Notes: generated by a model not told the origin, from the letters alone. 34,506 nt of DNA from Discostella pseudostelligera (GCA_036940085.1 JALLBK010000325.1:1-34506), one strand, 5' to 3'; counted from the stretch's first letter, positions 1 to 11,736 are shown. Made by a program: numbers and translations.

Positions 1-10
1 ACCACCAACC

Positions 11-2167
11 ATGAGCGCCGCCGACGTCATAGTAGGGGGCAGGAACCGTACACGAGGCGGATGCATAATCTTGCTGGATATTCCTCCCGGTTCGGCCATT
101 ACCCTTGATGGCGTGACGCGCGTGACGCCATCGTCGGCGGCGGCGCTGTCATCATCAGCATTCGACAGTCGCGGCTTGTGGATCATTGTCGACATCCCCT
201 CGTCGTCGTCGTCATCATCATCGTCGTCGACGTTGCAACATGTGTCGTTGGACAAGAAGTTTACCGTTGTAGAGGAAAACAGCGACAGCAGAGGTGGCGA
301 CTTTCATTTACTAGTGCTTCGACCAGGCACTCCCGTCGCCAAAGCAAACAACAATTCCAATGATGACAATGGCGGTGGGTTTCGTCGAGCACTGCCGGTG
401 GGGTTCATTTTGTCATCATCATTTTCATCGTCGTCGTCAGCATCATCGTCGTTGTCCACAACAGCTTCCGACTTTGGATACGATTGGGTGTTTGCACGAA
501 AATATGATCGATATACCGAAGAGTTGTCGCAGGAAGAAAATGTTGACTCATTGACATTACGTAATGTATTGTTGGCCTTGATGGACGACGATGATTCTGG
601 AGGTGGTGGCAGTGGAGGGGAATTGAAACGGATTGAGATTCCCTATGAGCGGTTCATGATGATGAATTCTTCTACTACTCCTATGTCTACAACATCTTCG
701 CCTTCGTCGTCGATGAGATGTGACGATAATGGAACGAATAAGCATCAACATTCATCACTACCATCGTGGGAGACACGTACGTCCATGATACACTCGCACT
801 TTCTCCGACAATGTCACAAACTAATGCATGGATGCAAGATTGTACCATCCTTCTACGACAGCAATGAGCACCACAACAACGATGATAATAGCAACAATAT
901 CAATGATGGTATATCCATATCCTATCCACCAATACCGTGCATCGATCCTACCATCGACGCTCGTCGGCTATTACAACATTCTGGAACTCGGACATATCTT
1001 TCCACACTGTCTCCCGCCGAACGTACGCGATTGTTAATGTTCACCAATAATGAATCCATCGCGGATAATTCTTCGATGATGGACGATGCCGAATCATGTC
1101 GTAGACAAGATTCCCCTGGGGAACATGTGTGGAAGGACGTCCTGTGTCGATACTATGGAAATGAATGCAATACCAGCAAAGCATTCTACAATAGTGGCAG
1201 GATCAGCGAGAGTGAACACAATATTCTAGCTGATATTGAATTTTCATTCCTACTCGTTCTGTACCTGGAGTGTCAATCCTCGTTGGAATTTTGGAGGGAT
1301 GCTATCTCCATGTGCTCTATATCGGTAACACCACCAACATCATCCACATCTTCAAATATCGCATCTCGACATCCACTCTTCTTCCATAAATTACTCTCGA
1401 TACTCTACATTCAGCTATCCTGCATTGAATCAGAATTTTTCGGAGATGTCGAATATTCCTCGGGCAATTCGAACTTTTGCGTAGTGGCATTAGCACGGCT
1501 TTGTGATGCATGCGATGGTGTGGGTAGACGTCGTAAGCGGCAAGACGAAGAGAATAAGGATGGTGGTGAAAATAAGTATGATGAGTTTGATAATCTCAAG
1601 TTGGTATCACGACAGTTGAGGTTGTTGGCTCGTGATAAGTTCGGGCTTGACTTGTCATCGTCGTCGTCGACGACGACAACAAAAGATGGAGAGGAGGATG
1701 TAGATGACGAGATTGATGCATTGTGGTCAAGTACTGGAGTAGATTTGGGGGACGATTCGGACGATATTGGCAAGATTGAAACACGCAACAAGCAAGATAT
1801 TGATGATGAAAGCAATGACGACGACGACGACGAAGAAGAAGAAGATGATGGTCCTGTGGTCATACCATACGACGAAATTGAGGCATCTCTTGCGCGCTCC
1901 TCCACGGTACAATCCACATCCCATACACCCATACAGTGCAACGATGACGATGATGTTAACAACCTGCACAATACACGAACATTAGCGAGTAATCATCGCA
2001 CGGAGTATCCACTCCTGTATGCAGCCATGCAATACACGGGTGAGGATGAGGTAATGGCATGCGCACGTATACTGGATGAGAAAAATGATGCCTCACTTGT
2101 CCGTGAAGCCGCGGCATACTTGGAGAGGGTGGAAGCACATTATCGAGATGGAGAATCGTCCAAATAG
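11..2167 (+). CDS. AAR2: AAR2-family pre-mRNA splicing factor (U5 snRNP assembly)
   Basis: The 718-residue product fits the AAR2 family. AAR2 binds Prp8 in the immature U5 snRNP and is released when Brr2 joins. Residues 17-32 (GCIILLDIPPGSAITL) match the family's N-terminal 'LLLDxPPGT' strand, and WVFARKYDRYTEEL fits the end of the N-terminal domain. About residues 405-430 (EFSFLLVLYLECQSSLEFW) and 453-480 (HPLFFHKLLSILYIQLSCIE) match the helical C-terminal domain. DKFGLDL, followed after an acidic insert by GPVVIPYDEIE, matches the usual FGWDF...PVVVEL ending. The protein is nearly twice the human length because of Ser runs (about 64-75 and 134-150), Asn/His/Asp-rich inserts, a D/E run near 596-616 and a C-terminal helical extension. 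The start ATG lies only 10 bases into the window, so an upstream exon cannot be excluded. CNOT9 follows on the same strand. Confidence 0.85.
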   Translation: MSAADVIVGGRNRTRGGCIILLDIPPGSAITLDGVTRVTPSSAAALSSSAFDSRGLWIIVDIPSSSSSSSSSSTLQHVSLDKKFTVVEENSDSRGGDFHLLVLRPGTPVAKANNNSNDDNGGGFRRALPVGFILSSSFSSSSSASSSLSTTASDFGYDWVFARKYDRYTEELSQEENVDSLTLRNVLLALMDDDDSGGGGSGGELKRIEIPYERFMMMNSSTTPMSTTSSPSSSMRCDDNGTNKHQHSSLPSWETRTSMIHSHFLRQCHKLMHGCKIVPSFYDSNEHHNNDDNSNNINDGISISYPPIPCIDPTIDARRLLQHSGTRTYLSTLSPAERTRLLMFTNNESIADNSSMMDDAESCRRQDSPGEHVWKDVLCRYYGNECNTSKAFYNSGRISESEHNILADIEFSFLLVLYLECQSSLEFWRDAISMCSISVTPPTSSTSSNIASRHPLFFHKLLSILYIQLSCIESEFFGDVEYSSGNSNFCVVALARLCDACDGVGRRRKRQDEENKDGGENKYDEFDNLKLVSRQLRLLARDKFGLDLSSSSSTTTTKDGEEDVDDEIDALWSSTGVDLGDDSDDIGKIETRNKQDIDDESNDDDDDEEEEDDGPVVIPYDEIEASLARSSTVQSTSHTPIQCNDDDDVNNLHNTRTLASNHRTEYPLLYAAMQYTGEDEVMACARILDEKNDASLVREAAAYLERVEAHYRDGESSK

Positions 2168-2670
2168 AATATATGAATCATAAATAGTAACTTAATCTAG
2201 AAATGATGTCGCTCGCATTGATGTGTTTGTGCAAAAGTCTGAGAATACAAGAAGTTAGAAGTTGGGATGGACTATGCATCATCTTCTTCGTCACAGATTG
2301 CACCCATACAATTCAGTGCATTGCATTGCAAATGATGAGTTGAATAGTGCATGCAATCCTTCTCTCTCTCTTTTTGGTAGCAGAGCCTGTTTTCCAAGTA
2401 TTTGGGGGGGGGGACTTCTACAGAGGAATACGTAGGTTGAGTACTAGACTCTGACATTCACCAAGTTGTTCGGGTCTGTCCATCGTCGTTCGCCACCGCC
2501 ACCGCCACCGCCACCGACCAAAACCAAAACCAAAACCAAAATCATCGTCGGCCGCAATAATCGGCAATCGTAGTACTGTTGCTTCGACGCCACCAATAGT
2601 ATCAATATCAACGCAGGCATTTCATCCTCCACATGATTCAAATAGTTCTTGGTCTGTACCCACATCATCA
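2168..2670. other. AAR2-CNOT9 intergenic region with microsatellites
   Basis: No independent gene is seen. The stretch holds a run of ten G at 2404-2413, a (CCACCG)n tract at about 2491-2516 and a (CCAAAA)n tract at about 2518-2540. The CNOT9 reading frame stays open upstream from 2455 to 2670 but has no ATG, so the 3' half could be coding if a spliced upstream exon exists. I see no good evidence for such an exon. Confidence 0.6.
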
Positions 2671-4203
2671 ATGAGCTACAATCCCTTTGGAAATATTGGC
2701 GGCGGTGGCGGTGCTGCCGCCTCGTCGTCGTCTTCAGCAGCGGCGCCATCATCGCGTCTACCCCTCCCACCAAACTCATCTTCGACTCAATTGGACCTTC
2801 TTTCTTCAGGATTGAGTGCTGGAGTTGGAGGAGGAGGCGGCGGCGTTGCAGGGGGGTTACTGTCAAATTTGCGACAAGGCCAGCCGGTGCAGCAGCAGCA
2901 GCAGCGATTGCAACAACAACTGCAGCCAAATGCCACCATTCTCGGTGGTGGCGGTGGGGGAATTAACAGGTCAGCGGGGGGTGTTGTGATTGGCAGCAAT
3001 ACTAACTCAATTGGAATGTCAAATCCAACTGCTGGAATTGTTGGAAGTACCGGTGGTGTTGGTGGAGCCATGGCAACGCTGGGAGGCGGATCTGCAACTG
3101 CAATTCTCACTGGGAATAACAATGGCAACAACAACAACCCAGCACTATTATCTTCGGTGGTGGCACGCAACGCTCCCAACAATAACAACAACAACAATAG
3201 CATCATCAATCCCGCCATGCCCATTCGACCTTTACCACAACCCACCGACGAACTCCACTCTCTCGTCTTGCAACTCATCGATCGTGATCAACGCGAGGGT
3301 GCTCTCCTGGAACTATCCAAACGTCGCGAGAACTTCCCTGACTTAGCACCCATACTCTGGCACACTGTCGGATGTGTCGCGGCATTACTCCAAGAGATTG
3401 CAAGTATCTACCCCTCCTTGGCTCCACCAACCTTGGCCGCTCATGCCTCCAATCGCTGCTGCAACGCCTTGGCATTATTGCAATGTGTCGCCTCTCATCC
3501 CGACACTCGATCATTATTCCTTGGCGCGCATGTCCCACTGTACCTGTATCCCTTTTTGAATACACAGAGTAAATCTCGTCCATTTGAGTATCTGCGTCTA
3601 ACCTCCTTGGGTGTAGTGGGTGCATTAGTCAAAATGGATGATGCCGATGTGATCAACTTTCTATTGCAGACGGAGATTATTCCACTCTGTCTTCGTATTA
3701 TGGAATCTGGATCAGAGTTGAGTAAGACTGTGGCGACATTTATTGTACAAAAGATATTACTCGATGATGTTGGGTTGGGATATGTCTGTGCTACTGCCGA
3801 ACGGTTCTATGCTGTAAGTACCGTATTGAATAATATGGTGGGAGCATTGGCGTCGAGTCCGAGCGTGCGATTGTTGAAGCATATTGTAAGGTGTTATCTT
3901 CGATTGAGTGATAATACACGTGCACGGGATGCATTGAGGCAGGCGTTGCCGGCAAGTTTGCGTGATGATACATTTGCGGCGGCATTGCGGGATGATGTTA
4001 CCGTGAAGAAATGGCTTGGGCAGTTGTTGAGTGTGGTGGGACCACCCGATCAGAGTTTGCCACAGGGTGCGCAGGCTTCGGGGGGGATGATGGGAGGAGG
4101 AGTAAGTGGCGGTGGTGCAATTATTGGTGGTTCGAGGTTGGCGATTGCATCTGTCGGTGGTGTTGGCGGCGGAGTTGGTGGAGAGGGTGTCGATCTGCAA
4201 TGA
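2671..4203 (+). CDS. CNOT9: CNOT9/RCD1/CAF40 subunit of the CCR4-NOT deadenylase
   Basis: Residues about 194-455 form the Rcd1/CAF40 armadillo domain. Recognisable blocks are [83 protein letters not shown], and [13 protein letters not shown] followed by [13 protein letters not shown]. In other eukaryotes CNOT9 docks on CNOT1 and recruits GW182-, Nanos- or Roquin-type partners to mRNA decay. The domain is close to full length and uninterrupted. It is preceded by about 190 residues of Gly, Ala, Ser, Gln and Asn low complexity and followed by a 55-residue Gly-rich tail. Most CNOT9 proteins have about 300 residues, so these extensions are unusual. The ATG at 2671 is the first in a frame that opens at 2455. 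Confidence 0.93.
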   Translation: MSYNPFGNIGGGGGAAASSSSSAAAPSSRLPLPPNSSSTQLDLLSSGLSAGVGGGGGGVAGGLLSNLRQGQPVQQQQQRLQQQLQPNATILGGGGGGINRSAGGVVIGSNTNSIGMSNPTAGIVGSTGGVGGAMATLGGGSATAILTGNNNGNNNNPALLSSVVARNAPNNNNNNNSIINPAMPIRPLPQPTDELHSLVLQLIDRDQREGALLELSKRRENFPDLAPILWHTVGCVAALLQEIASIYPSLAPPTLAAHASNRCCNALALLQCVASHPDTRSLFLGAHVPLYLYPFLNTQSKSRPFEYLRLTSLGVVGALVKMDDADVINFLLQTEIIPLCLRIMESGSELSKTVATFIVQKILLDDVGLGYVCATAERFYAVSTVLNNMVGALASSPSVRLLKHIVRCYLRLSDNTRARDALRQALPASLRDDTFAAALRDDVTVKKWLGQLLSVVGPPDQSLPQGAQASGGMMGGGVSGGGAIIGGSRLAIASVGGVGGGVGGEGVDLQ

Positions 4204-5422
4204 AGATAAAGTTCCCCATGCTATTGTGGCGTATCATTGTGTTTGATATTGATTAAACCCATCAATGTTCAATAATATTGTGTTTGGAGTGACTTATTAT
4301 TACATTTGCAAACTCTCTCCTTATCTACTTTTTGGCGGAGTGTCCAGAAACCTGGCTACCATCTACCTACCATTCCTCAATTTGTTCTAGATTCAACTTG
4401 AGCTCAGCTCGTCTCTGTTTCATTCAGGATGACAAGGCGTCTCCAGACCAATGAAGAGGACTCTGCCATTAGCATATCATATGATCTCTGATCGGTTCTC
4501 CTCCTCTCTACTATACTAATCCACCGCTGGCAGTATCGAAACATTCACCTGTGGTACCTATTTACCCAGCCGAAATGCATTTTTGATTAGCCCACGCTTT
4601 TTTGACAGATCTTGTAGATATAGCATTCACCAGATCAAAGTCTATTCGGCTTAACAGACACCATCGCATTTCTGAGATCGTTCGACAGTGTTCATCTCTG
4701 AACATAGTTTCTAAGTGCAGTGTTTCTCTATATTTCTATTTCATTGCTGTCAAATCAGGCCCCCGAGCAAATACGTCTTTTCATTGGGGACATCATGTTC
4801 CTCTGCTTTCTTCTCAGTGTCGACCGACCCACGGCCCAAAACCTTGCCAAATGTTCCGCCCTTGCATCCACCGCGCACGCGATGATATCCCCTGCTCGTC
4901 CAGCAGGCGTGTCTTACAATGCTGCGAAACTAGCGATTTCACACCATCAAAATTCACCCCAATAATCCTTCCCAGCTTATGAATCCCCTTGAACAAAACC
5001 TAGGTGGGGAAGGCCTTGGCATGTTCGCAGTTGACGGCGGCTGCGAGGCGAGTGCTTGCGGATGGGAGAGTTCGTGAAGCGTCATAGTCATATCATTATG
5101 CTAGAGATACTAGGTAGAGTACTCTGGTACGAATCGATTATCGATCACCGATATCTTCACCTCCCGCCAAATCCAAAGCGGCTTCCCGGAGATTTAGCGG
5201 GAACGTTCGCGCCAACAATTGCGCGGGGGATGTGCGCCAAAATATTTGGCGGGAGTGTGCGTAATTTCCCGCCAAAAATATCCTGAACTCCACTCACTCA
5301 ACAACTTTCACTGCACTCTTCTTTTGTCGTCAGCGTCACCGCACTGCGTTTGCTTCGAAGACGATACACCCTCAATTCATCGATAGTCAAGTGCCATTCA
5401 CTTGGCTGACTGGATCCAAATA
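4204..5422. other. Gene-free region upstream of PDS5
   Basis: I see no convincing gene. Open frames of up to 126 codons (for example 4602-4982) do not resemble a known family and overlap on both strands. The only clear signal is the E2F-like site cluster at 5163-5277, listed separately. The rest probably holds the CNOT9 3' UTR and the PDS5 promoter and 5' UTR. Confidence 0.5.
5163..5277. promoter_or_regulatory. E2F-like site cluster upstream of PDS5
   Basis: Within 115 bases lie CCCGCCAAA (5163), TTTAGCGGGAA (about 5193), CGCGCCAA (about 5208), GCGCCAAAA (about 5234), TTTGGCGGGA (5245-5254) and TTTCCCGCCAAAA (5265-5277). The last is a perfect match to the E2F/DP consensus TTTSSCGC in its extended palindromic form. 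The cluster ends about 145 bases before the proposed PDS5 ATG. S-phase control of a cohesin regulator by E2F is plausible from other eukaryotes but is inference here. Confidence 0.6.
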
Positions 5423-8400
5423 ATGTCGCGCAGTAACAGGACAATGAAGTCACCGCCAGATAACATTCTCTCGGCGGCCTATCTTGAGGGGGCATCGGGG
5501 AAGAAGGTGCGTTTTGATTGTTGATTTGTCGATGTGATGAGCACATATGATGTGTTACATGTCGATTTGATTGCGAACACGAGGAGCAATGACGGGCTGC
5601 GAAGCTGGTGGTGGTTGAGTTGTCTTCGATGGAGGTGGTGGGTGGGAGGCAATTGTATCTCCTTTACATTTGTCCGCCATTTTCCTTGTTTCAGCATCTC
5701 AACACTAGTCTCTCACTGTCATTATCTTTTGTTTCATTCACTCACTCGCTCTTCCCATTCACCTCAAACTCTCTACATTCTACTCTCCTTGGCATTGCCA
5801 TCGCTCAATATCATTCAATATTTACCCCCCCCCCCCCTCAAAAACAGGACGAACTTCTACGCCGGTTAACCAACGCCACCGAACTTCTCTCGTCCCTACC
5901 CGATGACGATGACACCCATCATCAACATACCCACCCCAATCTCCTCTCCTTTGCGTCCACACTCGTATCCCCCACCATCCTCCATCATCGTGATCCCGAT
6001 GTACGCCTGGGCGCTATACTCGCCATACTTGAATTATTCTACATCTATGCTCCCAATCCACCATGGTCCAATCGAGATGTTATATTGATTTTTAGGGCGA
6101 TTGTACGCCAGTTGGAAAATTTGCAGCACTGCGATGGTACTAGTAGTGGTACCGGAGACGGTGGTGTCGAGAAGTTTGAAAAGTATTTTAGGATATTGGA
6201 ACAGCTTAGTGAGGTGAAGATTGGTGTGGTTTTGGTGGATATGATTCGGACCGAGCGAGACAAGGGGGTGAAAAAGACGAAGGGACATGCTACTACCAAG
6301 GGTACCAGGAGCGGCGAAGAGGAGAATGGCGACGACGAAGAAGATGAAGACGATGACATTGGCGAATACGACGCTCTCGAAACACTATGTGAACTCCTAC
6401 GCACACTCCTATCCTGTGTCCGTGTCGATCATCCCCCCGAGGTGGCACATCATGCCGAAATGGCAGTACTGGCTTGCATTGAGGAATTTGAGGGCGGCGT
6501 AGTGCCCATACAGGTATTGGAGGAATTGTTGGTGTGTGTTGGGAAAGGACCGGTGATTTGGGTGGCCAATCCGGCCTATGCGGGGGGAAGTGGTGGAAGA
6601 GGTGGTGGAAAGAAGACGTCCAAGAAGGAGCTGCAGAAGAAGAAGAAGAAGGAGGGTGAAGACGATGCATCGTCAATGCCTCCTCCACAGATACAGCAAA
6701 CCAATGCTTCGTATCTTGTTGCGGCGCGTGTCTTACGTCGTGCGGAAGATAAGGTATCCTCACCTATCGCGGCGTTACTCAATGGACTGCTCGCCGGTGA
6801 TTCCAAGATAATGGGCATGTCGTCTCTCTCGGCCTCGCCATCGGAGGATGGAGTTGCGGCCTTATTCTCTCAGGGTGGCAAGAAGAAGCGAGGAGTAGGG
6901 GCTACCACCAATAAGAAGGGCGAGAATGATGATGACGACTATGAAGAAGGACAAGAATCATCATCATCGTCGTCTTCTTCTCCTCTTGCGGCAATGGATG
7001 ACTTCCTCGACAGAGGTAGCACCTCCAACTCTAGCGGCACCAACGTGTACTCCATCTCATACGAACTCCATCGCATTGCACCCCAGATATTAACGACTGT
7101 CATTGGTACCATCTCATCATCTCTCGTGGATGTCGATGTCGGGAAACGATTTCGTGCGGCCAAACTCCTTGGACGGCTATTTGCCGCTCGTGGTTCAGAT
7201 ATTGCCTCAAGGTTCGTGCCGTGCTTTCGAGAGTGGTTACGGAGGAGCTATGGTGAGCAAGAGAGAGAATGAGATTTGTACATGCGCTGACCCAGTATCA
7301 TTACTATAGTCGAATCTCAACGCTTGCTTTCTATTGCCATCACACGTCCCACTCTCTATGTTACCAGACCCGGAGCCAAAAATCCGTGAGACCATGGTGA
7401 AGTGCCTTACCAATTTCCTCTCCATCCAACATGCCGAGACCGACCTATGCGCCGATGTCAACGAGGCCCTCTCGACCATTATTATTCGCGATCCCAATGT
7501 CGACATTCGCTTAGCTGGCATTCATCAAGTTTGCAACTTGGCTCATACGGCTACCACTACTGCCGAGGATGTTGTCGTCGCCACCGCCGGATCACAGCGG
7601 GGTGGACGATCAACCTCAACTCCTCATCCACTCAGTGTAATCTCAACAGGCCTGCTCAAGGCTGTTGGAAATCGTGTCTCGTCAAAGAATAAGACTGAGC
7701 ACAAGGATGCTATTACCGGGTTGGCACAGATTTATCACAAGCATTACATTCGGAATAAGTTGCGATATGTCCAGGAGGGTGGTGATGATGCCAGTACGGA
7801 TGAAATATTGGAAGTTTGGAAGGAACTCAAGGCGAGTCGTAAGGGTAGCAGTGGTGAAACTAGTGAGGAGGAAGAGAAACTTGGGTGGATACCTCAGCGC
7901 GTCTTTGAGTGTGTGAGCTTTCCCGACAATGTCGACCCTGAGATGAGGAATCGCATCTTTCAAATTGTGGATGATGTATTGTTGGGCACTGCCAAAAAGG
8001 ACTCGGGTAGCACACTGTCGGCCACGAGCCGTGCCGTGGGATTGGCGATCATTGTGAATTTCGTCAAGGAGAAGGAGAATGCATACAGATGGATGTGTGC
8101 GCTCTTCACTCAGCGGAGCTGTCTTCAAAAGGCAATGGGGGTGTATTTGGATGCACGTTCCAAGGCTAGAGATTATGAGACCGGTAGTCCCGAGGCATTT
8201 GCGGCCGATGCTGAGGCATTGGAAAGGCTGGAAGTTGTTGCCTCCATGTCAGCCCCACTTTCCGAGACTGGCAACAAATCTCAGTCGGGATCAGCATCGG
8301 CGTGGGAACTCGAATCCATATTGAAAAAGTTCCACGCCGCGAAGGACAAGCACATCTTTCGTATCCTCTCCACTATTGCTTCTCCTGTCCACTCTCCCTC

Positions 8401-11400
8401 GGCGCGTCTACGAGCGTTTGATGAGCTTCCGAAACGCACTAAGGGCTTGGGTAGTGCAGCGCAATCGTGGGTTAAGATGCTGGCTCGTCGATGTGCCATG
8501 GGTGCCTTCCTCAATGCAGAGTGCATCGAACATTGCATCATGTTATCTCAGGAATGCTTCGAGGCCGGGGATTGCGAGGTGTCGGCTTTATTCTTGGATT
8601 GCATCAAAATGGCTACGTCTATCTTTCCTTCTTTGGGTTCGACAAAAAATGGATTTCAGAATCTCGTTGAATTCTTCGATGTATGCCGTACTTCTTCCAT
8701 GACAACTTCTATGAAGCGGGAGATGGAAAAGTATGGTGTAGTAACTATGCTCAGTGAAATTCTCGCACGGTGTGGGACGGGCCCACATCCAGCTTCATCG
8801 GACAAGACTAGAGACCAGGCGGAAAGGAATGATTTCGATTTCGACAAGGACACCAAGTCGAGCTACGACACTTTGCATGAACAACTTCTTCGATTGTGCA
8901 CCCGTGATGGCACTCCCGAACAGGCTAAGAATTCCGTGTACACGATATCCTCAATGATCAAGCCTAAATCAGATGTCGGAGGGAGCATTGCTGCGTATGC
9001 GCGGAAAGAAATGAAGGAGTTTGATCCTCTCCTAAAGGCACTTGTGAATCCATCCCGTTTATACATTCCAGATGACAGCACAAATCCAAAATCGAAGAGA
9101 CGTATTGTTAGCATTTTGAGTGCCATTGCAGCCATTGCGGAATGTGCTCCATATGCGTTCAATAAAAGTGGGGAAGGGCATGGACTTGGTTGGGGCGCGC
9201 GCTCAATTGAGTTTGCATTGGATAGGGTGTTACTTGGAAAGAGTGCGAGTCTCAATTCATCGGTTGACGGAGATAACATTAGCGAATCCGATGATGAGTC
9301 ATTGCCTCCCGCCCATGGGCGCAGAGCATCGAAGAATGCGAAGGGTGGAGGATCGAATTCAACGAAGTCAAGTGAAATTTCTGTTCACTGCGAAATGCTA
9401 TGCGGAGCTATTGAAGTCCTAGTCTCTCACATTCGATCAACGGTTGTCCATTGTCGGCGCAAATCATCCGATAGCGCAGAACCAATGATCAAGGTACCCT
9501 CGCCGGAGCACATTACCAAAGTCTTTACTACCCTAACAAAAATCATCGAAGATGGAGGTATTCCGCCCTCTAGCGTCAATGGTCGCTATTGCAAGACAAT
9601 TAAGGACCAGGCCTTCCTTCGCCGTTGTGCTGCCGTGAATCTACTTCGACTTTGTGATGCTAATTTGCAGCTCGAAGCTACGTATTTGACTCCTCGGATG
9701 TGGCATATTCTGAGCTCTGCTCTACTCGACAAAGACTCGTCAGTTCGCGCATCCGTTATGGAGGAGTTGGCGGCAATGTACACTGGTAGGGGCAAGTTCC
9801 GTGCCCTCAATTCGGCGCCGATGGCACCAAGCCTTCGCTTTGTATCACTTGTGACCCTATGCGCAGATGGTGATGGTCAAAGCGTTAAGAATGCGGCAAC
9901 ATCTGTCATCAAACAGCTGCGAACGACGTGCCAATCAGTCCAGGCCCAATGCCGCCAACAGGGCCGAAATGCGGAGAAGAACTTCGAGAACAGACTTAAG
10001 ATGTTATTGATGCCTGAATATTCCGTCCCATACGCACTTCACCTTTTGGTGTTCCGTAAAGAGACTGCACTTGCTGCGGGAACACTGGCAGAAACCATGG
10101 ACAGCGATGATGAGGGCGATGCTATGGCAGAGATGATTCATACCCAGGAGGCAAGTCAAAAGACTTTGAAGAAGAGATTGAAGTGGTTATTTGATCCGTT
10201 GATACAGAGTTTGGGATCTGGTGCCGATAATGTGAGTTATAATTTTGTTCGGTGTTGACTTCGATTCATGTGAATATTGTGCCTCTAAACTTTCCTACTA
10301 TCATTTACTTCTAGATTTCATTCTTGATGAGAATGATTGAGCTCATTGGAAAGCATCCGCCGGTCAATGTTCTCAAGACCAACACCAGCGAAATGACATC
10401 ACTCGAAACCAGCCTCTATGTGGATGAAGATGATATGGACATTGATGGCAACAACGTAAACGAAGAGGAAGCCATGGCGCGGATGAGGATAATTTGTCAA
10501 TTCGCACGTGAGGTATTACTTTCGCATGTCAAGAAGGACGTCAACTTGACGTTGTATCCGGGTAGCATCCAATTTCCTGGAGGTTTGTACTCTCGGCCAC
10601 GTCCATCAACTTCTCCGGTGAATGCTGAAGCAGACGATGAGTCGGACGAATCTACTCCAAAGAAGGCAAAGAAGCCCAAAAAGTCTATTAGCTACTACGT
10701 TCGTAAGAACCAGAGTCAGAGTCAGGATGAGACGGCTGCTACTAAGTCTGACAACTCATTTGAAGATGAAAATTTGGAGGATGACGATCAGTCAATTGAA
10801 AAGGACGAGTTGGAGGTCGAAGACAAGTCGGAAGAGGATGAAGACGAACCTAACGTTGACTTCACCGGTGATACATATGATTCAGTTAAAAAGAATGCGC
10901 TGGAAGTCGAAGAGAAATCGGAGGAGGATGAAGACGAACCTAACGTTGACTTCACCGGTGATACTTATGATCACTCTGCTTCTTTCTCGCCATCACCATC
11001 CCCGCATCCGCACGAGAGCGATGAGTTTGATAAGAACTTGGGTGACATGTCTCCAATCGCAAAAACAAATTCTCCTACAGTCGACGTCGTCTCAAAGGGT
11101 AGGAAGAAGAGTCGCTCGTCTGCACCAGGGAAAAAATCAACGTCCACTGAGAGGAAGCGCAAGTTGAACGAAATCAATATCTTTGACGAGTTTCCCACCC
11201 CGGCACTCTCCGATGGCGCGGCTGAGGAAGGCAATGTGTTATCCGCCTCACCGACAAAGAAGCGTAAATCAACTCCAAAGAGTGGCAGTTCCAAGAAATC
11301 GAAAGCTACGCCAGTGTCTGTACCAACGAGTGTATTGATCAATGTCACCAACTCAACGACTTCTTCCGCACGTTCGGGCTCTGAACTTGCCGGTACCTCC

Positions 11401-11736
11401 TCCCGTGCAAGGAAGACTTCCAAAAAAACTATCGTCGCGACGAGAAGCATTGAAGAGGAAGATGATGACTTTAATTTTTCGGATTCACCAGTCAAAGCGA
11501 AGGCCAAAACTACGGCGCATTCACGAAAGAAGGCGGCCTTGACAGTCTCCTCCGGAACGAATACTCGGGTGGTGGCGAGCAAGGCGAAAGCGCCCGCGAA
11601 GGCTAAGGCAACGAAGGCGAAGGTGTTCCGTGGAACGCAGTCATCATCCTCACCTTCGACGACGACGGAGGCTAGCTCCAGAGTATCATCTATCTACCGC
11701 GGCGGTAAGAGGGGTGCACGTTCATCGAGGGCTTGA
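5423..11736 (+). CDS. PDS5: PDS5 sister-chromatid cohesion regulator (four exons)
   Basis: Proposed exons are 5423-5506, 5848-7252, 7368-10231 and 10315-11736. Together they give 5775 bases, an intact frame of 1924 residues. PDS5 binds the cohesin kleisin and controls cohesin loading, acetylation and release. Family blocks are DELLRRLTNATELLSSL at the start of exon 2; FREWLRRSYDPEPKIRETMV across the exon 2/3 junction (family form FxEFLxRFxD...VR); RCAAVNLLRLCDANLQ and SSVRASVMEELAAM in exon 3; and MPEYSVPYALHLLVF (family form LPEYVVPYxIHLLA). HEAT-type helices run through most of exons 2-3. Exon 2 has three acidic, Lys or Ser inserts. Exon 4 encodes an acidic then Lys-rich tail of about 450 residues, with a tandem duplication. 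The splice at 7252/7368 removes the in-frame TAG at 7307 and restores the FxxWLxRxxD motif. The frame at 5608-5847 is intron sequence, not the N-terminus. Confidence 0.88.
5507..5847 (+). other. PDS5 intron 1 (341 bp, phase 0)
   Basis: The donor is AAG|GTGCGT and the acceptor is AAAACAG|GAC. The acceptor is preceded by a run of 13 C (5825-5837) that acts as the pyrimidine tract. Exon 1 would otherwise stop after a few more codons. Confidence 0.75.
7253..7367 (+). other. PDS5 intron 2 (115 bp, phase 1)
   Basis: The donor is TATG|GTGAGC and the acceptor is TTACCAG|AC. The split codon is G|AC (Asp), which lands on the conserved Asp after the WLRRS motif. Stops in the unspliced frame (7270 region, and TAG at 7307) support removal. 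Confidence 0.8.
10232..10314 (+). other. PDS5 intron 3 (83 bp, phase 0)
   Basis: The donor is AAT|GTGAGT and the acceptor is TTACTTCTAG|ATT. An in-frame TGA near 10256 ends the unspliced frame. Splicing joins GADN to ISFLMRMIEL in frame. Confidence 0.85.
10810..10970 (+). repeat. 90-bp tandem duplication in the acidic tail of PDS5
   Basis: Two copies lie at a 90-base offset (about 10810-10880 and 10900-10970). Both encode a block containing SEEDEDEPNVDFTGDTYD. The central 40-odd bases are identical but for one base, so the duplication is recent or kept homogenised. Confidence 0.85.

Noticed and set aside
1411..1971. 186-codon minus-strand frame inside AAR2
   Set aside because: Ser runs are the antisense of Asp/Glu codon repeats. 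AAR2 on the plus strand has clear family motifs.
4602..4982. 126-codon + strand frame upstream of PDS5
   Set aside because: No family resemblance, overlapping frames on both strands and no good start context. Treated as chance.
5608..5847. N-terminal 80 codons of the long frame before PDS5 exon 2
   Set aside because: It is bounded by a good donor (5507) and acceptor (5847), includes the polypyrimidine tract and has no PDS5 similarity. It is intron 1.
10971..11582. 203-codon minus-strand frame inside PDS5 exon 4
   Set aside because: It is an antisense shadow of the Lys/Ser-rich tail with no domain.
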